Source of the DNA: Chitinophagaceae bacterium
GTDB taxonomy: Bacteria; Bacteroidota; Bacteroidia; Chitinophagales; Chitinophagaceae
Assembly (NCBI GenBank): GCA_016720825.1
Contig: JADKJV010000004.1
Location: forward strand, 124,001 to 188,000
Direction of reading: 5' to 3'
Length of the DNA: 64,000 bases
Position 1 is the stretch's first letter. Each line of letters opens with the position of its first letter. Position numbers and translations under genes: made by a program. Shown piece after piece: positions 46,308 to 56,813 of this stretch. Under the pieces are notes generated by a model. It was not told where the DNA came from, searched no databases, and worked only from the letters and a program-made list of their open reading frames with translations.

Positions 46308-49300
46308 ATGAAAAAATTATTATCCATCCTGGTGCTGTCGTTCCTCGCATCGGTTACAGCCTTCAGCCAGGCACCGGGTATTTTTAATTATCAGGGAGTT
46401 GCCCGTAATTCTGTGGGAAATGTTCTCCAGAATAAACCTATCACACTCCGTCTGACTATCCATGATGGTACCGCTGCTGGTCCCACCGTGTATTCAGAAA
46501 CAAGGGCAGTGATCACAAACCCGTATGGGTTATTTAATGTCCAGGTGGGCAGTCCCGGTGCTTCATCCAGTACCGGAAGTATTGCAGGCACACCCTGGGC
46601 TGTTGGAAATAAGTTCATACAGGTGGAGATAGATCCCAATGGCGGATCTGCTTTCATCAATATTGGTACAGCGCAACTGGCTGCTGTGCCTTATGCACTT
46701 TATGCCAACCAGAGTGGTGATATCGTACTGCCTTTTAATAAAACACAGGCAGATAATGGTACACTGTTTAAGATTACCAATTCAGGTACTGCTTCAACCA
46801 GTACTGCACTGGAAGGTTTAACCAATTCAACTGCCGGTAATGCGTTCGCTATTATTGGTACTGTTACTCCCACAAGCCCGGGTGGTTTTTCATCTGGTGT
46901 AAGGGGTATTAACAATGGTACAGGCGGACTTGGTATTGGTGTTTACGGAAGCCAGAATGGTTCAGGCTGGGGTGTTTACGGAACTACACCTTCCGGTATT
47001 GGTGTACATGGTAATTCTGCAACAGGTTTTGGTGTTTATGGTTTATCAACATCAGGTGTTGGTGTTTATGGTAATAGCAGCACAGGCCGCAGTGGTTTAT
47101 TTGAAAACACTAACGCTGCCAACACAAGCAATGCAGTTGAAATCAACCAGGCTGGTACTGGTTTTGGTTTAAGGGTTTCCAGCACAAACGGAACACCACG
47201 CGCATTACAGACAATTGGTGGTGTTCAGCATACAGGTCTTGGTGAAGCATTGAACTTTGTTTTAAGGTCTGATGCTGCCGGTAACGGTACATGGGTTGAT
47301 CCCGCTGTTTTACTGCCAGGTGCTAACTACTGGACTAAAACGGGAACAAACCTGTTTGCTACTACTTTAACAGATAATGTTGGCGTTGGTACAAATACAC
47401 CGACACATAAATTCACTGTTACACATACCGGGTCGACTGGTATCGGTATTACTTCTACTTCAGGTTTCTCTGTTCTTGATATTGATGCAGCCAGTGGTGA
47501 TGCCGCTATCCGTTTTGGAAATGCAGGCGTAAACCAGTGGAATATGCGTAACCGTCCCGGTGACAACTACCTCGAGTGGTTTGAACTGGGTGGTGGTGGA
47601 AGCCGCATGGTTATCCAGGACGCAACAGGTAACGTAGGTATTGGTGAAACAGTTAACCCTACTTACAAACTGGATGTATTACATGGTGGTTCAACCGGTA
47701 TCCGCAGCCGTTCAAGCGGCAGTTTCTCTGTAGTTGATATTGATGCTGCTTCAGGTGATGCTGCCCTGCGTTTCCAAAAGGCCGGTGTTGGTCAGTGGAA
47801 CACCCGCAACCGCCCTGCTGATGATTACTTTGAAATTTTTGAATTAGGTGGTGGTGGAAGCCGTTTTGTTATCCAGGACGCAACAGGTAACGTAGGTATT
47901 GGTGAAACTACCAACCCTACATACAAACTGGATGTATTACATGGTGGTTCAACTGGTATCCGCAGCCGTTCAAGCGGTAGCTTCTCTGTTGTTGATATTG
48001 ATGCTGCTTCTGGTGATGCTGCACTTCGTTTTGCAAATAACGGAGTCAACCAGTGGAATACCCGTAACCGCCCTGCAGATGATTACTATGAAATTTTTGA
48101 ATTAGGTGGTGGTGGTTCCCGCGTGGTTATCCAGGATGGTACTGGTAACGTAGGTATCGGTGAAACAGTCAACCCTACTTATAAATTAGATGTATTACAC
48201 GGTGGTGCAACAGGTATCCGCAGCCGTTCAGATGCTACATTCTCTCTGATGGATATTGATGCTGCAAATGGTGATGCTGCCTTACGTTTTGCAAAAGCAG
48301 GTGTTAACCAGTGGAATACCCGTAACCGCCCTGCTGATGATTACTATGAAATTTTTGAATTAGGTGGTGGTGGCAGCCGTTTTGTTATCCAGGATGGTAC
48401 TGGTAATGTAGGTATCGGTGAAACAACCAACCCGACTTATAAACTGGATGTACTGCATGGTGGTGCAACAGGTATCCGCAGCCGTTCAAGTGGTACATTC
48501 TCCGTAATTGATATTGATGGAGCCAATGGTGATGCAGCGCTTCGTTTCCAGAAAGCCGGCGTTAATCAGTGGAATACCCGTAATAACCCCGCTACTGACG
48601 ACTACCAGATTTTTGAATTAGGTGGTGGCGGTGAAAGGATGAGAATTGATGATGCAACAGGTAAAGTATGGGTTAACCAGGATTTCACAGTTATAGGTGT
48701 AAAAGCCTTTACGATGGATCACCCGCTTGATCCCGAAAATAAACTTCTGATGCATGCTGCTGCAGAAAGTAATGAAGTAATCAATTTCTACAGTGGTAAT
48801 GTTACAACTGATGCTTCAGGAAAAGCTACTGTACAGTTACCCGACTATTTCGAAGCAATCAACAAAGATTTCCGTTACCAGCTGACAGTTTTAGGCACTT
48901 TTGCCCAGGCCATCATCAGCAAGGAAGTTAGTAACAACCATTTTGAGATCTCCACAAACCAGCCCAACGTTAAAGTAAGCTGGGAAGTGAAAGGCGTTCG
49001 TAATGATGCACGTATGCAAATGCATCCGTTTACTGCTGTTGCAGAAAAAACGCCTGCACAGAAAGGTAAATATGTTGATGCAGAATCTCATCATCAGCCG
49101 CTCAGCAAAGGCGTGTCTTATGATGCTAACCTGCAATCATCTCTCAATGATGTACAGCCTGCCCTGAAAAAAGCAACTCCTCCTACAACCGGTGGAAGTC
49201 TTGATCAGCAGGCAATTGTTGCCCCTGTAACTTCAAAACCAGTTGATCAAACAGGCAGTACAGCAGATGTTGAAGTGAAGAAAGTGGAAGAGAAAAAAGC

Positions 49301-49400
49301 TGACATAAAAGGTACCAGTGTTGAAACAGTTCCTGTAAAACCAGTGGAAGAGAAAAAACCAGTGGCAAACAGTGTTCCTGAAAGCACTAAAACCAATTAA
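46308..49400 (+). CDS. Fibre-like secreted repeat protein, copy 1
   Basis: The 1030-residue protein has a signal peptide (MKKLLSILVLSFLASVTAFSQ), an N-terminal Bacteroidota surface domain (GIFNYQGVARNSVGNVLQNK to AAVPYALYA), a glycine-rich GVYG/GVHG beta-repeat region (about 200-265), and five units of about 86 residues, each with GNVGIGETxNPTYKLDVLHGG, SFSVVDIDAASGDAALRF and FELGGGGSR. A beta-rich domain (HPLDPENKLLMHAA to VSWEVKGVRND) follows, resembling trimeric phage-tail-like fibres, and the end is a Lys/Glu/Pro-rich disordered tail. No T9SS sorting domain is seen, so export beyond the periplasm must depend on another protein, possibly the 194-residue neighbour. Confidence 0.85.
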   Translation: MKKLLSILVLSFLASVTAFSQAPGIFNYQGVARNSVGNVLQNKPITLRLTIHDGTAAGPTVYSETRAVITNPYGLFNVQVGSPGASSSTGSIAGTPWAVGNKFIQVEIDPNGGSAFINIGTAQLAAVPYALYANQSGDIVLPFNKTQADNGTLFKITNSGTASTSTALEGLTNSTAGNAFAIIGTVTPTSPGGFSSGVRGINNGTGGLGIGVYGSQNGSGWGVYGTTPSGIGVHGNSATGFGVYGLSTSGVGVYGNSSTGRSGLFENTNAANTSNAVEINQAGTGFGLRVSSTNGTPRALQTIGGVQHTGLGEALNFVLRSDAAGNGTWVDPAVLLPGANYWTKTGTNLFATTLTDNVGVGTNTPTHKFTVTHTGSTGIGITSTSGFSVLDIDAASGDAAIRFGNAGVNQWNMRNRPGDNYLEWFELGGGGSRMVIQDATGNVGIGETVNPTYKLDVLHGGSTGIRSRSSGSFSVVDIDAASGDAALRFQKAGVGQWNTRNRPADDYFEIFELGGGGSRFVIQDATGNVGIGETTNPTYKLDVLHGGSTGIRSRSSGSFSVVDIDAASGDAALRFANNGVNQWNTRNRPADDYYEIFELGGGGSRVVIQDGTGNVGIGETVNPTYKLDVLHGGATGIRSRSDATFSLMDIDAANGDAALRFAKAGVNQWNTRNRPADDYYEIFELGGGGSRFVIQDGTGNVGIGETTNPTYKLDVLHGGATGIRSRSSGTFSVIDIDGANGDAALRFQKAGVNQWNTRNNPATDDYQIFELGGGGERMRIDDATGKVWVNQDFTVIGVKAFTMDHPLDPENKLLMHAAAESNEVINFYSGNVTTDASGKATVQLPDYFEAINKDFRYQLTVLGTFAQAIISKEVSNNHFEISTNQPNVKVSWEVKGVRNDARMQMHPFTAVAEKTPAQKGKYVDAESHHQPLSKGVSYDANLQSSLNDVQPALKKATPPTTGGSLDQQAIVAPVTSKPVDQTGSTADVEVKKVEEKKADIKGTSVETVPVKPVEEKKPVANSVPESTKTN
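47376..48662 (+). repeat. Five tandem ~258-bp coding repeats
   Basis: Repeat starts (AACGTAGG or close variants) lie at 47376, 47631, 47889, 48147 and 48405: one 255-bp unit then exact 258-bp spacing. The inner units are very similar at DNA level, suggesting recent expansion or gene conversion. Confidence 0.9.
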
Positions 49401-49427
49401 TTCAGGTTTTTCTTTCAAATGAATACT

Positions 49428-49466
49428 GAAAAGCAGATCCCTCCGGGGGTCTGCTTTTCTTTTTTT
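49428..49466 (+). terminator. Terminator of fibre cassette 1
   Basis: A 14-bp stem with one mismatch (49428-49441 with 49446-49459) is followed by a T run. The rest of the gap to 49697 holds a TTGACT-TTTG-AGTCAA hairpin and the leader of cassette 2, no gene. Confidence 0.85.
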
Positions 49467-49697
49467 AAACCGAGATCAGGAAAAATGATTTCGTAGATAT
49501 GAGTGAAGAATATAAAGGTCTGAGATTGAGATGCAACATTTATTTAATGGGTTAACATTGGGATAACATTCGATTAGCTCCTAAACCCTGGTGGCATTAC
49601 AAAAAGTATATATATATAACCCAACAGCCAAAATTGACTTTTGAGTCAAAATAAATATAACTTGTGGTGAATCATTAACCACCTTAACTAAACGCTT

Positions 49698-50282
49698 ATG
49701 AAAAGAAGAATTACTCTTTCTTTCCTGGCCGTATTTTTGGCTGTCTCCTACAGCCGTGCCCAGGTTCCTTCCACAAGTCCTTACAACGGTGTTATACCAG
49801 CTGTTTTCAATACAGCAGGCGGCACGTACGACAATCCTTCTTCGTATTACAGGTACGAATGGAGTTTTGGCGAAATGGTGCTGATCCAGGCATTTGCACC
49901 ACCAGACAGTTCTGTACTTGTTACTCAGGGCGTGTTACAACCCTGTACTGACAAAGGGCCATCTCCATTTATAGTGGACTTTGCGCCCGATGAGTACAAG
50001 ATCTTCCCCAATCCGAATAACGGAAAATTTGAACTCGACTTCTTCGTCAGGCTTACCGGCCAGATGAACCTCCAGTTGATCAACCCGGTTGGACAAACCA
50101 TCATGACACGCAGTTACCATTACGATGGATGCTGCCGTATTGAACAGTTTGACCTCAGCCATTTACCCAGCGGTACTTATTTTATCGTTGCCGATTTTGT
50201 ACCTGATCAGCGCAGGGGAGGAGACAATCTCCTTGTAGTTCGTCACAGCGGATTAAAAGTGGTGAAGATCACTGACAAATAA
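49698..50282 (+). CDS. Small T9SS type-A sorted secreted protein, copy 2
   Basis: Same length (194 residues) as the copy at 45694 and nearly identical, differing mainly in the signal peptide (MKRRITLSFLAVFLAVSYSRAQ) and a few positions such as FAPDEYK for FAVDEYK and MNLQLIN for MSLQVIN. The sorting domain and GCCRIEQ motif are kept. DNA differences are mostly at third codon positions, so both copies are under purifying selection. It is followed after 23 bases by the second fibre gene. Role unknown, as for copy 1. Confidence 0.87.
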   Translation: MKRRITLSFLAVFLAVSYSRAQVPSTSPYNGVIPAVFNTAGGTYDNPSSYYRYEWSFGEMVLIQAFAPPDSSVLVTQGVLQPCTDKGPSPFIVDFAPDEYKIFPNPNNGKFELDFFVRLTGQMNLQLINPVGQTIMTRSYHYDGCCRIEQFDLSHLPSGTYFIVADFVPDQRRGGDNLLVVRHSGLKVVKITDK

Positions 50283-50305
50283 CCTTAACTATTAAAACAA
50301 CAAGT

Positions 50306-53300
50306 ATGAAAAAATTATTTTCAATCCTGGTGCTGTCTTTCTTTGCATCGCTTACGGCATTCAGCCAGGCGCCGGGCATTTTTAACTATCAGGGAGTCGC
50401 CCGCAATTCTGTGGGAAATGTACTCCAGAATAAAAATATTACCCTGCGACTGACTATTCATGATGTTACAGCTGCAGGTCCTACCGTTTATTCAGAAACC
50501 CGCGCAGTTACAACCAATCCTTTTGGTTTGTTCAACGTACAGGTGGGCAGCGCAGGTGCATCTGCGGTTACAGGAACTGTAGCCGGTGTTCCCTGGGGCG
50601 TAGGCAATAAATTCATCCAGGTGGAAATTGATCCCAATGGCGGATCTGCTTTCATCAACATCGGTACAGCCCAGCTGGCCAGTGTGCCTTATTCTTTATT
50701 TGCCACAACAGCAGGTGATATTGTTCTTCCTTTCGACAAAACACAGGCGGATAACGGTTTCCTGTTCCGTATTACTAACTCAGGCAATACGGCAGCCAGT
50801 TCTGCTATTGAAGGTGTAACCAACTCCACTGCAGCAAATGCTTTTGCTATCCGTGGTACAGTATCCCCCACTTCTCCCGGTGGTTTCTCTGCCGGATTAC
50901 GTGGTGTGAATAATGGAACCGGTGGTTTAGGTATTGGTGTTTACGGTAGCCAGAACGGCAGCGGCTGGGGTGTTTATGGAACCACGCCTTCTGGTATTGG
51001 TGTACATGGTAATTCAGCATCCGGATTCGGTGTGTATGGTTTATCAACTACCGGAACAGGTGTGTACGGAAACAGTACCAGCGGTATTGCCGGATATTTC
51101 CAGAATACAAATAATGCAAATATAGCGCCTACCCTGGCGGCAAGCACAACTGGTCCCGGCGATGGTATACAGTCATTAGTATCAGGAAACGGTAAAGCCG
51201 GTTATTTCCAGATAACTAATAATGCAAGCCCTGCCAATGCAGTTGAGTCTTTCACTAATTCACCTGCTGGTGTTGGTGTACTCGGCGGACATACTGCTAC
51301 AACCGGTATCGCTGCCGGTGTACGCGGAGAAAGTGCCAGCCAGGATGCTAATGCAAACGGTGTATTTGGTACAATCACATCAACAACTCCCGGTGGCTTC
51401 TCTACAGCCGTAAGGGGTGTTAATAACGGTACCGGTGGTTTAGGTATTGGTGTTACAGGCTCACAAGCCGGCAGCGGCTGGGGTGTATATGGTACCACAC
51501 CTTCAGGTATTGGTGTGTATGGTTTATCTACTTCAGGTTTTGGTATCTATGGCCAGTCAACTTCAGGTGTATCAGTTTATGGTATCCAACCTGGAAGTGG
51601 TACGAATTCAGCTGGTTATTTCCAGAACTTAAACAGCGCAAATACTGCACCTACTTTAGTAGTAGCTAATAATGGTACTGCAACAGCTGATAATTTCAAG
51701 TCTTCACAAACAGGAACCGGTCAGGGCGGTTATTTCGAAGTAAGAACGCTGCCAGCGCTGCCAAGCGCTTCGAAGCCAGTACAAACGGAACCTTGGCCGT
51801 GGGTATCATGCAACCAGCAATGGTACAAATGGTGCAGGCTGTTAGCGGAAACAACCAACGGCGGTGGATATGATATCCAGTCACAAGCCACGGAATTGGT
51901 CATGCCGGATTTTCCCAAATCAGGACAACCAACGCTGCAACAACTGCAACTACTATTGAAGCGCAGCAAAGCGGTATCGGAAGCGGTATCACTGTCAGCT
52001 TAACAAATGCTTCTAACGGTGCACGTGGTGTTGATGTACTGCAGACTGGTGTAGGACCAGGCGTATTCGCAACTTCTGCCGGTGGTACTGGTGTTTGGGG
52101 TATTACTTCATCCATCAGCGCAGCTGGTGTAATCGGTGATAACACTTTCGGTGAAGCCGTTGTAGGCCGTAACCGTGGTGGTAACGGTGTTGGTGCCGTT
52201 GTAGGCCGTAACGACAGTTCAGGTTATGGTGTTCGCGGTTTCAATACCAAAGATGGTATCGGTGTGCTCGGTCAGTCTGGTATCAGTGGTGGTACGGGTG
52301 TTGCCGGGCGTTTTGAAAACGTAAATGCTGCCAATACAAATACAGCAGTGGCTGTTGCAACAAACGGTATCGGAAGTGGTATCACTGTTACAATGCCTAA
52401 CGCCTCGAATGGCGCACGTGGTATTGACGTAAACCAAAGTGGTGTAGGACCAGGTGTATTCTCTGTTTCAGCCGGTGGTTCTGGTGTTTGGGGTATTACT
52501 TCATCTATCAGTGCAGCTGGTGTAATTGGTGATAATACATTCGGTGAAGCGGTTGTAGGCCGTAACCGTGGTGGAAATGGTGTTGGTGCCGTGGTAGGCC
52601 GTAACGACAGTTCAGGTTATGGTGTACGCGGTTTCAATACTAAAAATGGTATTGGTGTACTGGGCCAGACTGGTATCAGCGGTGGTACAGGTATCGGTGG
52701 CCGTTTTGAGAACGTAAATGCAGCCAACCCCACTCCGGTACTGCAAGCTGCAGGTAATGGTACAGGTGCTACCCTGCTCGTAAGCAATTCAAACGGAGGT
52801 GCTGTTGACCTGGCCATTTTCCAGAAAGGTGGTGTTGGTAATGTAGCCCGTATTGATGATACCGGTAAAGGTTTCTTTAACGGCGGTACACAGAACAGCG
52901 GTGCTGACGTTGCTGAAGCTTTTGATGTAACAGGCAGCACCAGCAACTACGAACCGGGTGATGTTATGGTGATCAGTACAGAAAAAGACAGGACCGTTGA
53001 AAAATCAGCTGAAGCATATTCTACACTCGTTATTGGTGTTTATGCAACCAAGCCCGGTGTATTACTGACTGAAGAAGGTGTTGACAGCAATCTGGAAGGC
53101 AAAGTTCCCATGGGTGTAATTGGTGTTATCCCCACAAAAGTTTGCCTGGAAGGCGGTGCGATCAAACGTGGTGACCTGCTGGTTACTTCGTCTATCCCCG
53201 GTGTTGCAATGAAAGCTGATCCCGCGAAACTGAAAGTTGGTCAGGCCCTTGGTAAAGCCCTTCAGGATTTCAACAGTAACGAAATCGGAAAAATCAACGT

Positions 53301-53319
53301 AATGGTTTCTGTGAAATAA
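50306..53319 (+). CDS. Fibre-like secreted protein, copy 2 (cluster of frameshifts)
   Basis: The first 130 residues are close to copy 1 (signal peptide MKKLFSILVLSFFASLTAFSQ, then the FNYQGVARNSVGNVLQNK domain), followed by GVYG/GVHG-type glycine-rich turns and GYFxN repeats. The 86-residue units of copy 1 are absent. The C-terminus is a different domain, from AEAFDVTGSTSNYEPGDVMV through YSTLVIGVYATKPGV to KINVMVSVK, resembling C-termini of phage-tail-like or secreted fibre proteins. Between about 51740 and 51965 the frame shifts several times, but GIHATSNGTNGAG and IEAQQSGIGSGITVSLTNAS are readable, so the gene is probably whole (about 1004 codons). No sorting domain is seen. Confidence 0.82.
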
Positions 53320-53351
53320 TCTGAATCTACAATCTTTTAAAAAAAGTAATT

Positions 53352-53768
53352 ATGAATAAGAAAATAATCATCTCCATCTTCACCGCCGGTATGTTCTTCT
53401 TCGCCGGACAAGTGAATGCCCAGCTGTCGAGCTCCAAGCCTGCCATGACTGATACCCAGGTAAAAGAACTCCTGCAGCAGCGCAGCGCAACAACCAGCAA
53501 GCAAACGCCTGCTACAGTTACTACCGCTTCATCACAGGCTTCTGTAAGCGCGTCTTCAAATCCCGCTTCCAGGACTGCACCCGTTAAAGCAACGGATAAC
53601 AACGTTTCTGAAACCCCTGCGAAAGTAACTTTGCCCGCATTACCCGCAGTTTCCAACCAGGGTGGTGTTCAGCCAGCTTCCAATGAGCCTGTAAAAGCTA
53701 CAGAGCCCATTAAAGCGACTGAGGTAAAGCAAGTACCTGTTTCTGCGCAAAACACAAAGACCGAATAG
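53352..53768 (+). CDS. Small disordered secreted protein
   Basis: The 138-residue protein has a signal peptide (MNKKIIISIFTAGMFFFAGQVNAQ), one short helix (MTDTQVKELLQQRS) and then a low-complexity Thr/Ala/Pro/Ser/Val/Lys tail with repeated PVKAT/PIKAT motifs. The tail resembles the disordered end of fibre copy 1 (KPVEEKKPVANSVPEST). It follows fibre copy 2 after 32 bases and is closed by a strong terminator, so it belongs to the cassette. I do not recognise a family. Confidence 0.75.
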   Translation: MNKKIIISIFTAGMFFFAGQVNAQLSSSKPAMTDTQVKELLQQRSATTSKQTPATVTTASSQASVSASSNPASRTAPVKATDNNVSETPAKVTLPALPAVSNQGGVQPASNEPVKATEPIKATEVKQVPVSAQNTKTE

Positions 53769-53791
53769 GTATCCCTGATACCTGCAACTAT

Positions 53792-53828
53792 AAGCACAAA
53801 GGAGTTCGTCTCCTTTGTGCTTTTTTTA
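53792..53828 (+). terminator. Terminator of the fibre locus
   Basis: A perfect 13-bp stem (53792-53804 with 53810-53822) with loop TTCGT leads into a T run. Confidence 0.93.
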
Positions 53829-53907
53829 TGATGAATAGCTGCTTCTGGAGACTATTCATTAATTTTCAAAACAAAGATTTTCATAATTTTCAAAGCAAAG
53901 ATTTTTC

Positions 53908-55503
53908 ATGCCCGATCAATCCCGGAAATATTCACTGCCGGCACTGGATAAAAATGACTGGAACCGGGATCAACTGGTGCACCTGCTCAAAAGAACCATG
54001 TTCGGAGTGAAACAGTCTGATCTGGCATTTTTCAAAAACGCATCTATGCAGGAAGCGGTAGATAAACTGCTGCATCCCGGTACTTTTAATTATCCCCCGC
54101 CTGTAAATGATTACGATGCTTTTGGTATTACCGTAGCACCCGGACAAACCTGGGTGAATATGCCATACCTGGAAACAGAATCAGAAGAAGGAGGCCGTCT
54201 CCGGTCTTTCCAGCGATGGAGTATCGGACTGCTGATACACCAGGACCTGAGCATACGCGAAAAGATGGTGCTGTTCTGGCACAATCATTTTGCCACACAA
54301 ACCACGATCAGTCACAGTAATTTCCTGTGGAAGCATTTCAGTATGCTCCGCGCAAATGCACTCGGCAATTTCAGGAACCTGGTAAAAGAGATTACACTGG
54401 ATTGCCACATGCTGCGTTATCTCAACGGTGAAAAAAATACCCGGCTCGCACCCAATGAAAATTATGGCCGTGAACTCCAGGAATTATTCTGCATCGGTAA
54501 AATGATCAACCCGGGTTATACAGAAGATGATGTGAAACAGGTGGCCCGGGTACTCACCGGCTGGACAGTGAACTATGAAAAAGGAATTGCCGTATTCAAT
54601 GAAGCAGACCACGACAACAGTGATAAAATATTTTCGTCTTTTTATGGTCATGCCGTAATCCATGGACACAATGGCCCGGATGCAGGTGAGCAGGAACTTG
54701 AACAATTACTGGATATTATTTTCGCCAATCCGGAAACGGCCCGGTTTATCTGCCGGAAATTATACCGCTGGTTTGTGCATTACCATATCAGTGAGGAAAC
54801 CGAGCAGCAGGTGATCCGCCCGTTGGCACAGGTGCTTGCAGATAATCATTTTGATATTTTACCGGTATTGAAATCACTTTTTGAATCAGCCCATTTTTAC
54901 AGTGATGCAGTCAAAGGTGCCCAGGTAAAAAGTCCGCTGGATTTTTATATCGGGCTGCAACGGGAACTGGATGTGCAATTCCCCCGGAACGAAGAATACA
55001 CCATCAACTACAGCATGTGGAAATTATTACTGGAACATTGTGAGCAGATGGGACAGGTATATGGTAACCCGCCCAATGTTTCAGGATGGCCTGCTTATTA
55101 CCAGGCCCCATTATTTTATAAACTCTGGATCAACAGTTCCACATATCCCAAACGGAATGAATTCAGTGCTACGCTGGTGGATTTTGGTTTTAACCGCGAA
55201 GGCGTACAGATCAGTGCAGATATGACCCGTTTTGCCAGCCAGTTTGCACAACCCGGAAATCCGGAACAACTGATCAGGGATATTTTGGAAATTTTATACC
55301 GCGTTAAAATCAGTGATGCATCAGTGATAGCTGTAAAGAAAAATACTTTACTGAGCGGACAAACTGCAGATCATTACTGGACTACTGCCTGGAACGAATG
55401 GAAAAATGATCCCGGAAACAGTATTAAGAAAAATGAAGTGGAATCAAGGTTAAAACAGCTGGTGCGTTTTATCATTCAATCACCCGAATTTCACCTGATG
55501 TAA
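53908..55503 (+). CDS. DUF1800 family protein
   Basis: The 531-residue protein matches DUF1800: opening HLLKRTMFGVKQSDLAFF, the central RSFQRWSIGLLIHQDLSIREKM with FWHNHFATQ, ENYGRELQELFCIG, and HGHNGPDAGEQELEQLLDII. There is no clear signal peptide from the chosen ATG. DUF1800 proteins are nearly always encoded next to DUF1501 proteins, as here with a 10-base spacer. The function of the pair is not established; an envelope or secreted role is suspected in other bacteria. Confidence 0.9.
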   Translation: MPDQSRKYSLPALDKNDWNRDQLVHLLKRTMFGVKQSDLAFFKNASMQEAVDKLLHPGTFNYPPPVNDYDAFGITVAPGQTWVNMPYLETESEEGGRLRSFQRWSIGLLIHQDLSIREKMVLFWHNHFATQTTISHSNFLWKHFSMLRANALGNFRNLVKEITLDCHMLRYLNGEKNTRLAPNENYGRELQELFCIGKMINPGYTEDDVKQVARVLTGWTVNYEKGIAVFNEADHDNSDKIFSSFYGHAVIHGHNGPDAGEQELEQLLDIIFANPETARFICRKLYRWFVHYHISEETEQQVIRPLAQVLADNHFDILPVLKSLFESAHFYSDAVKGAQVKSPLDFYIGLQRELDVQFPRNEEYTINYSMWKLLLEHCEQMGQVYGNPPNVSGWPAYYQAPLFYKLWINSSTYPKRNEFSATLVDFGFNREGVQISADMTRFASQFAQPGNPEQLIRDILEILYRVKISDASVIAVKKNTLLSGQTADHYWTTAWNEWKNDPGNSIKKNEVESRLKQLVRFIIQSPEFHLM

Positions 55504-55513
55504 TATATAAACA

Positions 55514-56792
55514 TGGACAGGAGAAAATTTATACGATACGCAGGATTGTCTTCATTGCCTGTTTTTTGCCAGGGCATCCCCTGTTTTCTAAGCAGGTTCG
55601 CCGTTGAATCAGGCGCTGCAGCATCTGTTTCCTGTTGATGACAGAAAGGTATTAGTGATTATACAACTGTTCGGCGGTAATGATGGACTTAACACACTCA
55701 TCCCGTTAGAACAGTATGACCTGTACCAGAAGGCCAGAAAGAACCTCGCTATCCCGCGCAATAAAATTCTCAGCTTAACCGGTGAATCACGATGGGGATT
55801 CCATCCGGCACTCACCGGTTTTCAGGAGCTCTGGCAAAGGCCAGATGGCTATGATCCATTCTGTTGGTTATGAAAAACCGGATTTCTCCCATTTCAGGTC
55901 TACCGATATCTGGATGTCCGGATCCGGTGCGGATACCCATTCCGTTACAGGGTGGGCGGCCCGTTACCTGGATAAACAATATCCGGGTTTCCCCGAAAAC
56001 TATCCGCAGCTCCAGTACCCGGATCCCCCTGCTATACAAACGGGCATGGCGGCTTCATTAATATTCCAGGGAACGAGATCACCCATGAGTGTGAATATTT
56101 CTGATCCGGGTAATGTATTCAAACTGCAGCAGGGGTTTGATGACGCGCTTACTGATTTTACTTCCGGTCATGAGTTGGGCTTCGTGCGCCAGGTAGCGAG
56201 CCAGACACAACGGTACAGTGATGTAATAAAATCAGCCTGGGCAAAAATTAACAGCCAGTCTCCATATCCTGCAGGCAATACGCTCGCAGAACAATTAAAG
56301 TTAGTAGCCCGGTTAATTGCAGGCGGATTGCGTACACCGGTTTATATGGTGAGTATGGAAGGCTTTGATACGCATGCGGAGCAGGTTGACCGTGAGCGGC
56401 CTTTTGCCGGGCAACATGCAGAATTACTGCAAATACTGGGTGATGCAGTAAAAGCATTTCAGGATGACCTTTCCTTTCTGGGTATCGCTGATCGTGTTAC
56501 CGGCATGACGTTTTCAGAATTTGGCAGGCGGATTGTCAGCAACGAAAGTGCAGGTACAGATCATGGTGCCGCTGCTCCTTTATTTGTTTTTGGTGCAAAG
56601 GTGAACGGGGGTATTTATGGAACGGCACCGGTGCTTCCGGAGAATGCTACAACGGCAGACAATTTACCTATGCATACAGATTACCGATCTGTCTATACCA
56701 GTTTTCTCCATGACTGGTTCAAGACTGATCCATCTGCAGTGAAAGAAATTTTGGGCGCAACCTATCCCACACTGCCGTTGATCGGCAGTTAA
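55514..56792 (+). CDS. DUF1501 family protein, Tat-type signal (three apparent indels)
   Basis: The start MDRRKFIRYAGLSSLPVF is a twin-arginine-like signal, suggesting export of a folded protein. Reading breaks in the T run near 55562 (seven T would give VFLPGHPLFSKQV), again near 55602 before LNQALQHLFPVDDRK, and near 55842 (AAA should be AA, giving ELWQGQMAMIHSVGYE). The domain then runs to the end with GGNDGLNTLIP near the N-terminus and MTFSEFGRRIVSNESAGTDHG, the family metal-site-like segment. DUF1501 belongs to the alkaline phosphatase/sulfatase-like fold group, but activity is unproven. It is paired with DUF1800. Confidence 0.87.
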
Positions 56793-56813
56793 AAGATGGT
56801 ATTATCAAATTGG

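Noticed and set aside
47376..48662. 258-bp repeats as an assembly duplication artefact
   Set aside because: Units differ in coding sequence (for example STGIRSRSSG versus ATGIRSRSDA) while the frame is kept over the whole block, so they are genuine repeats.
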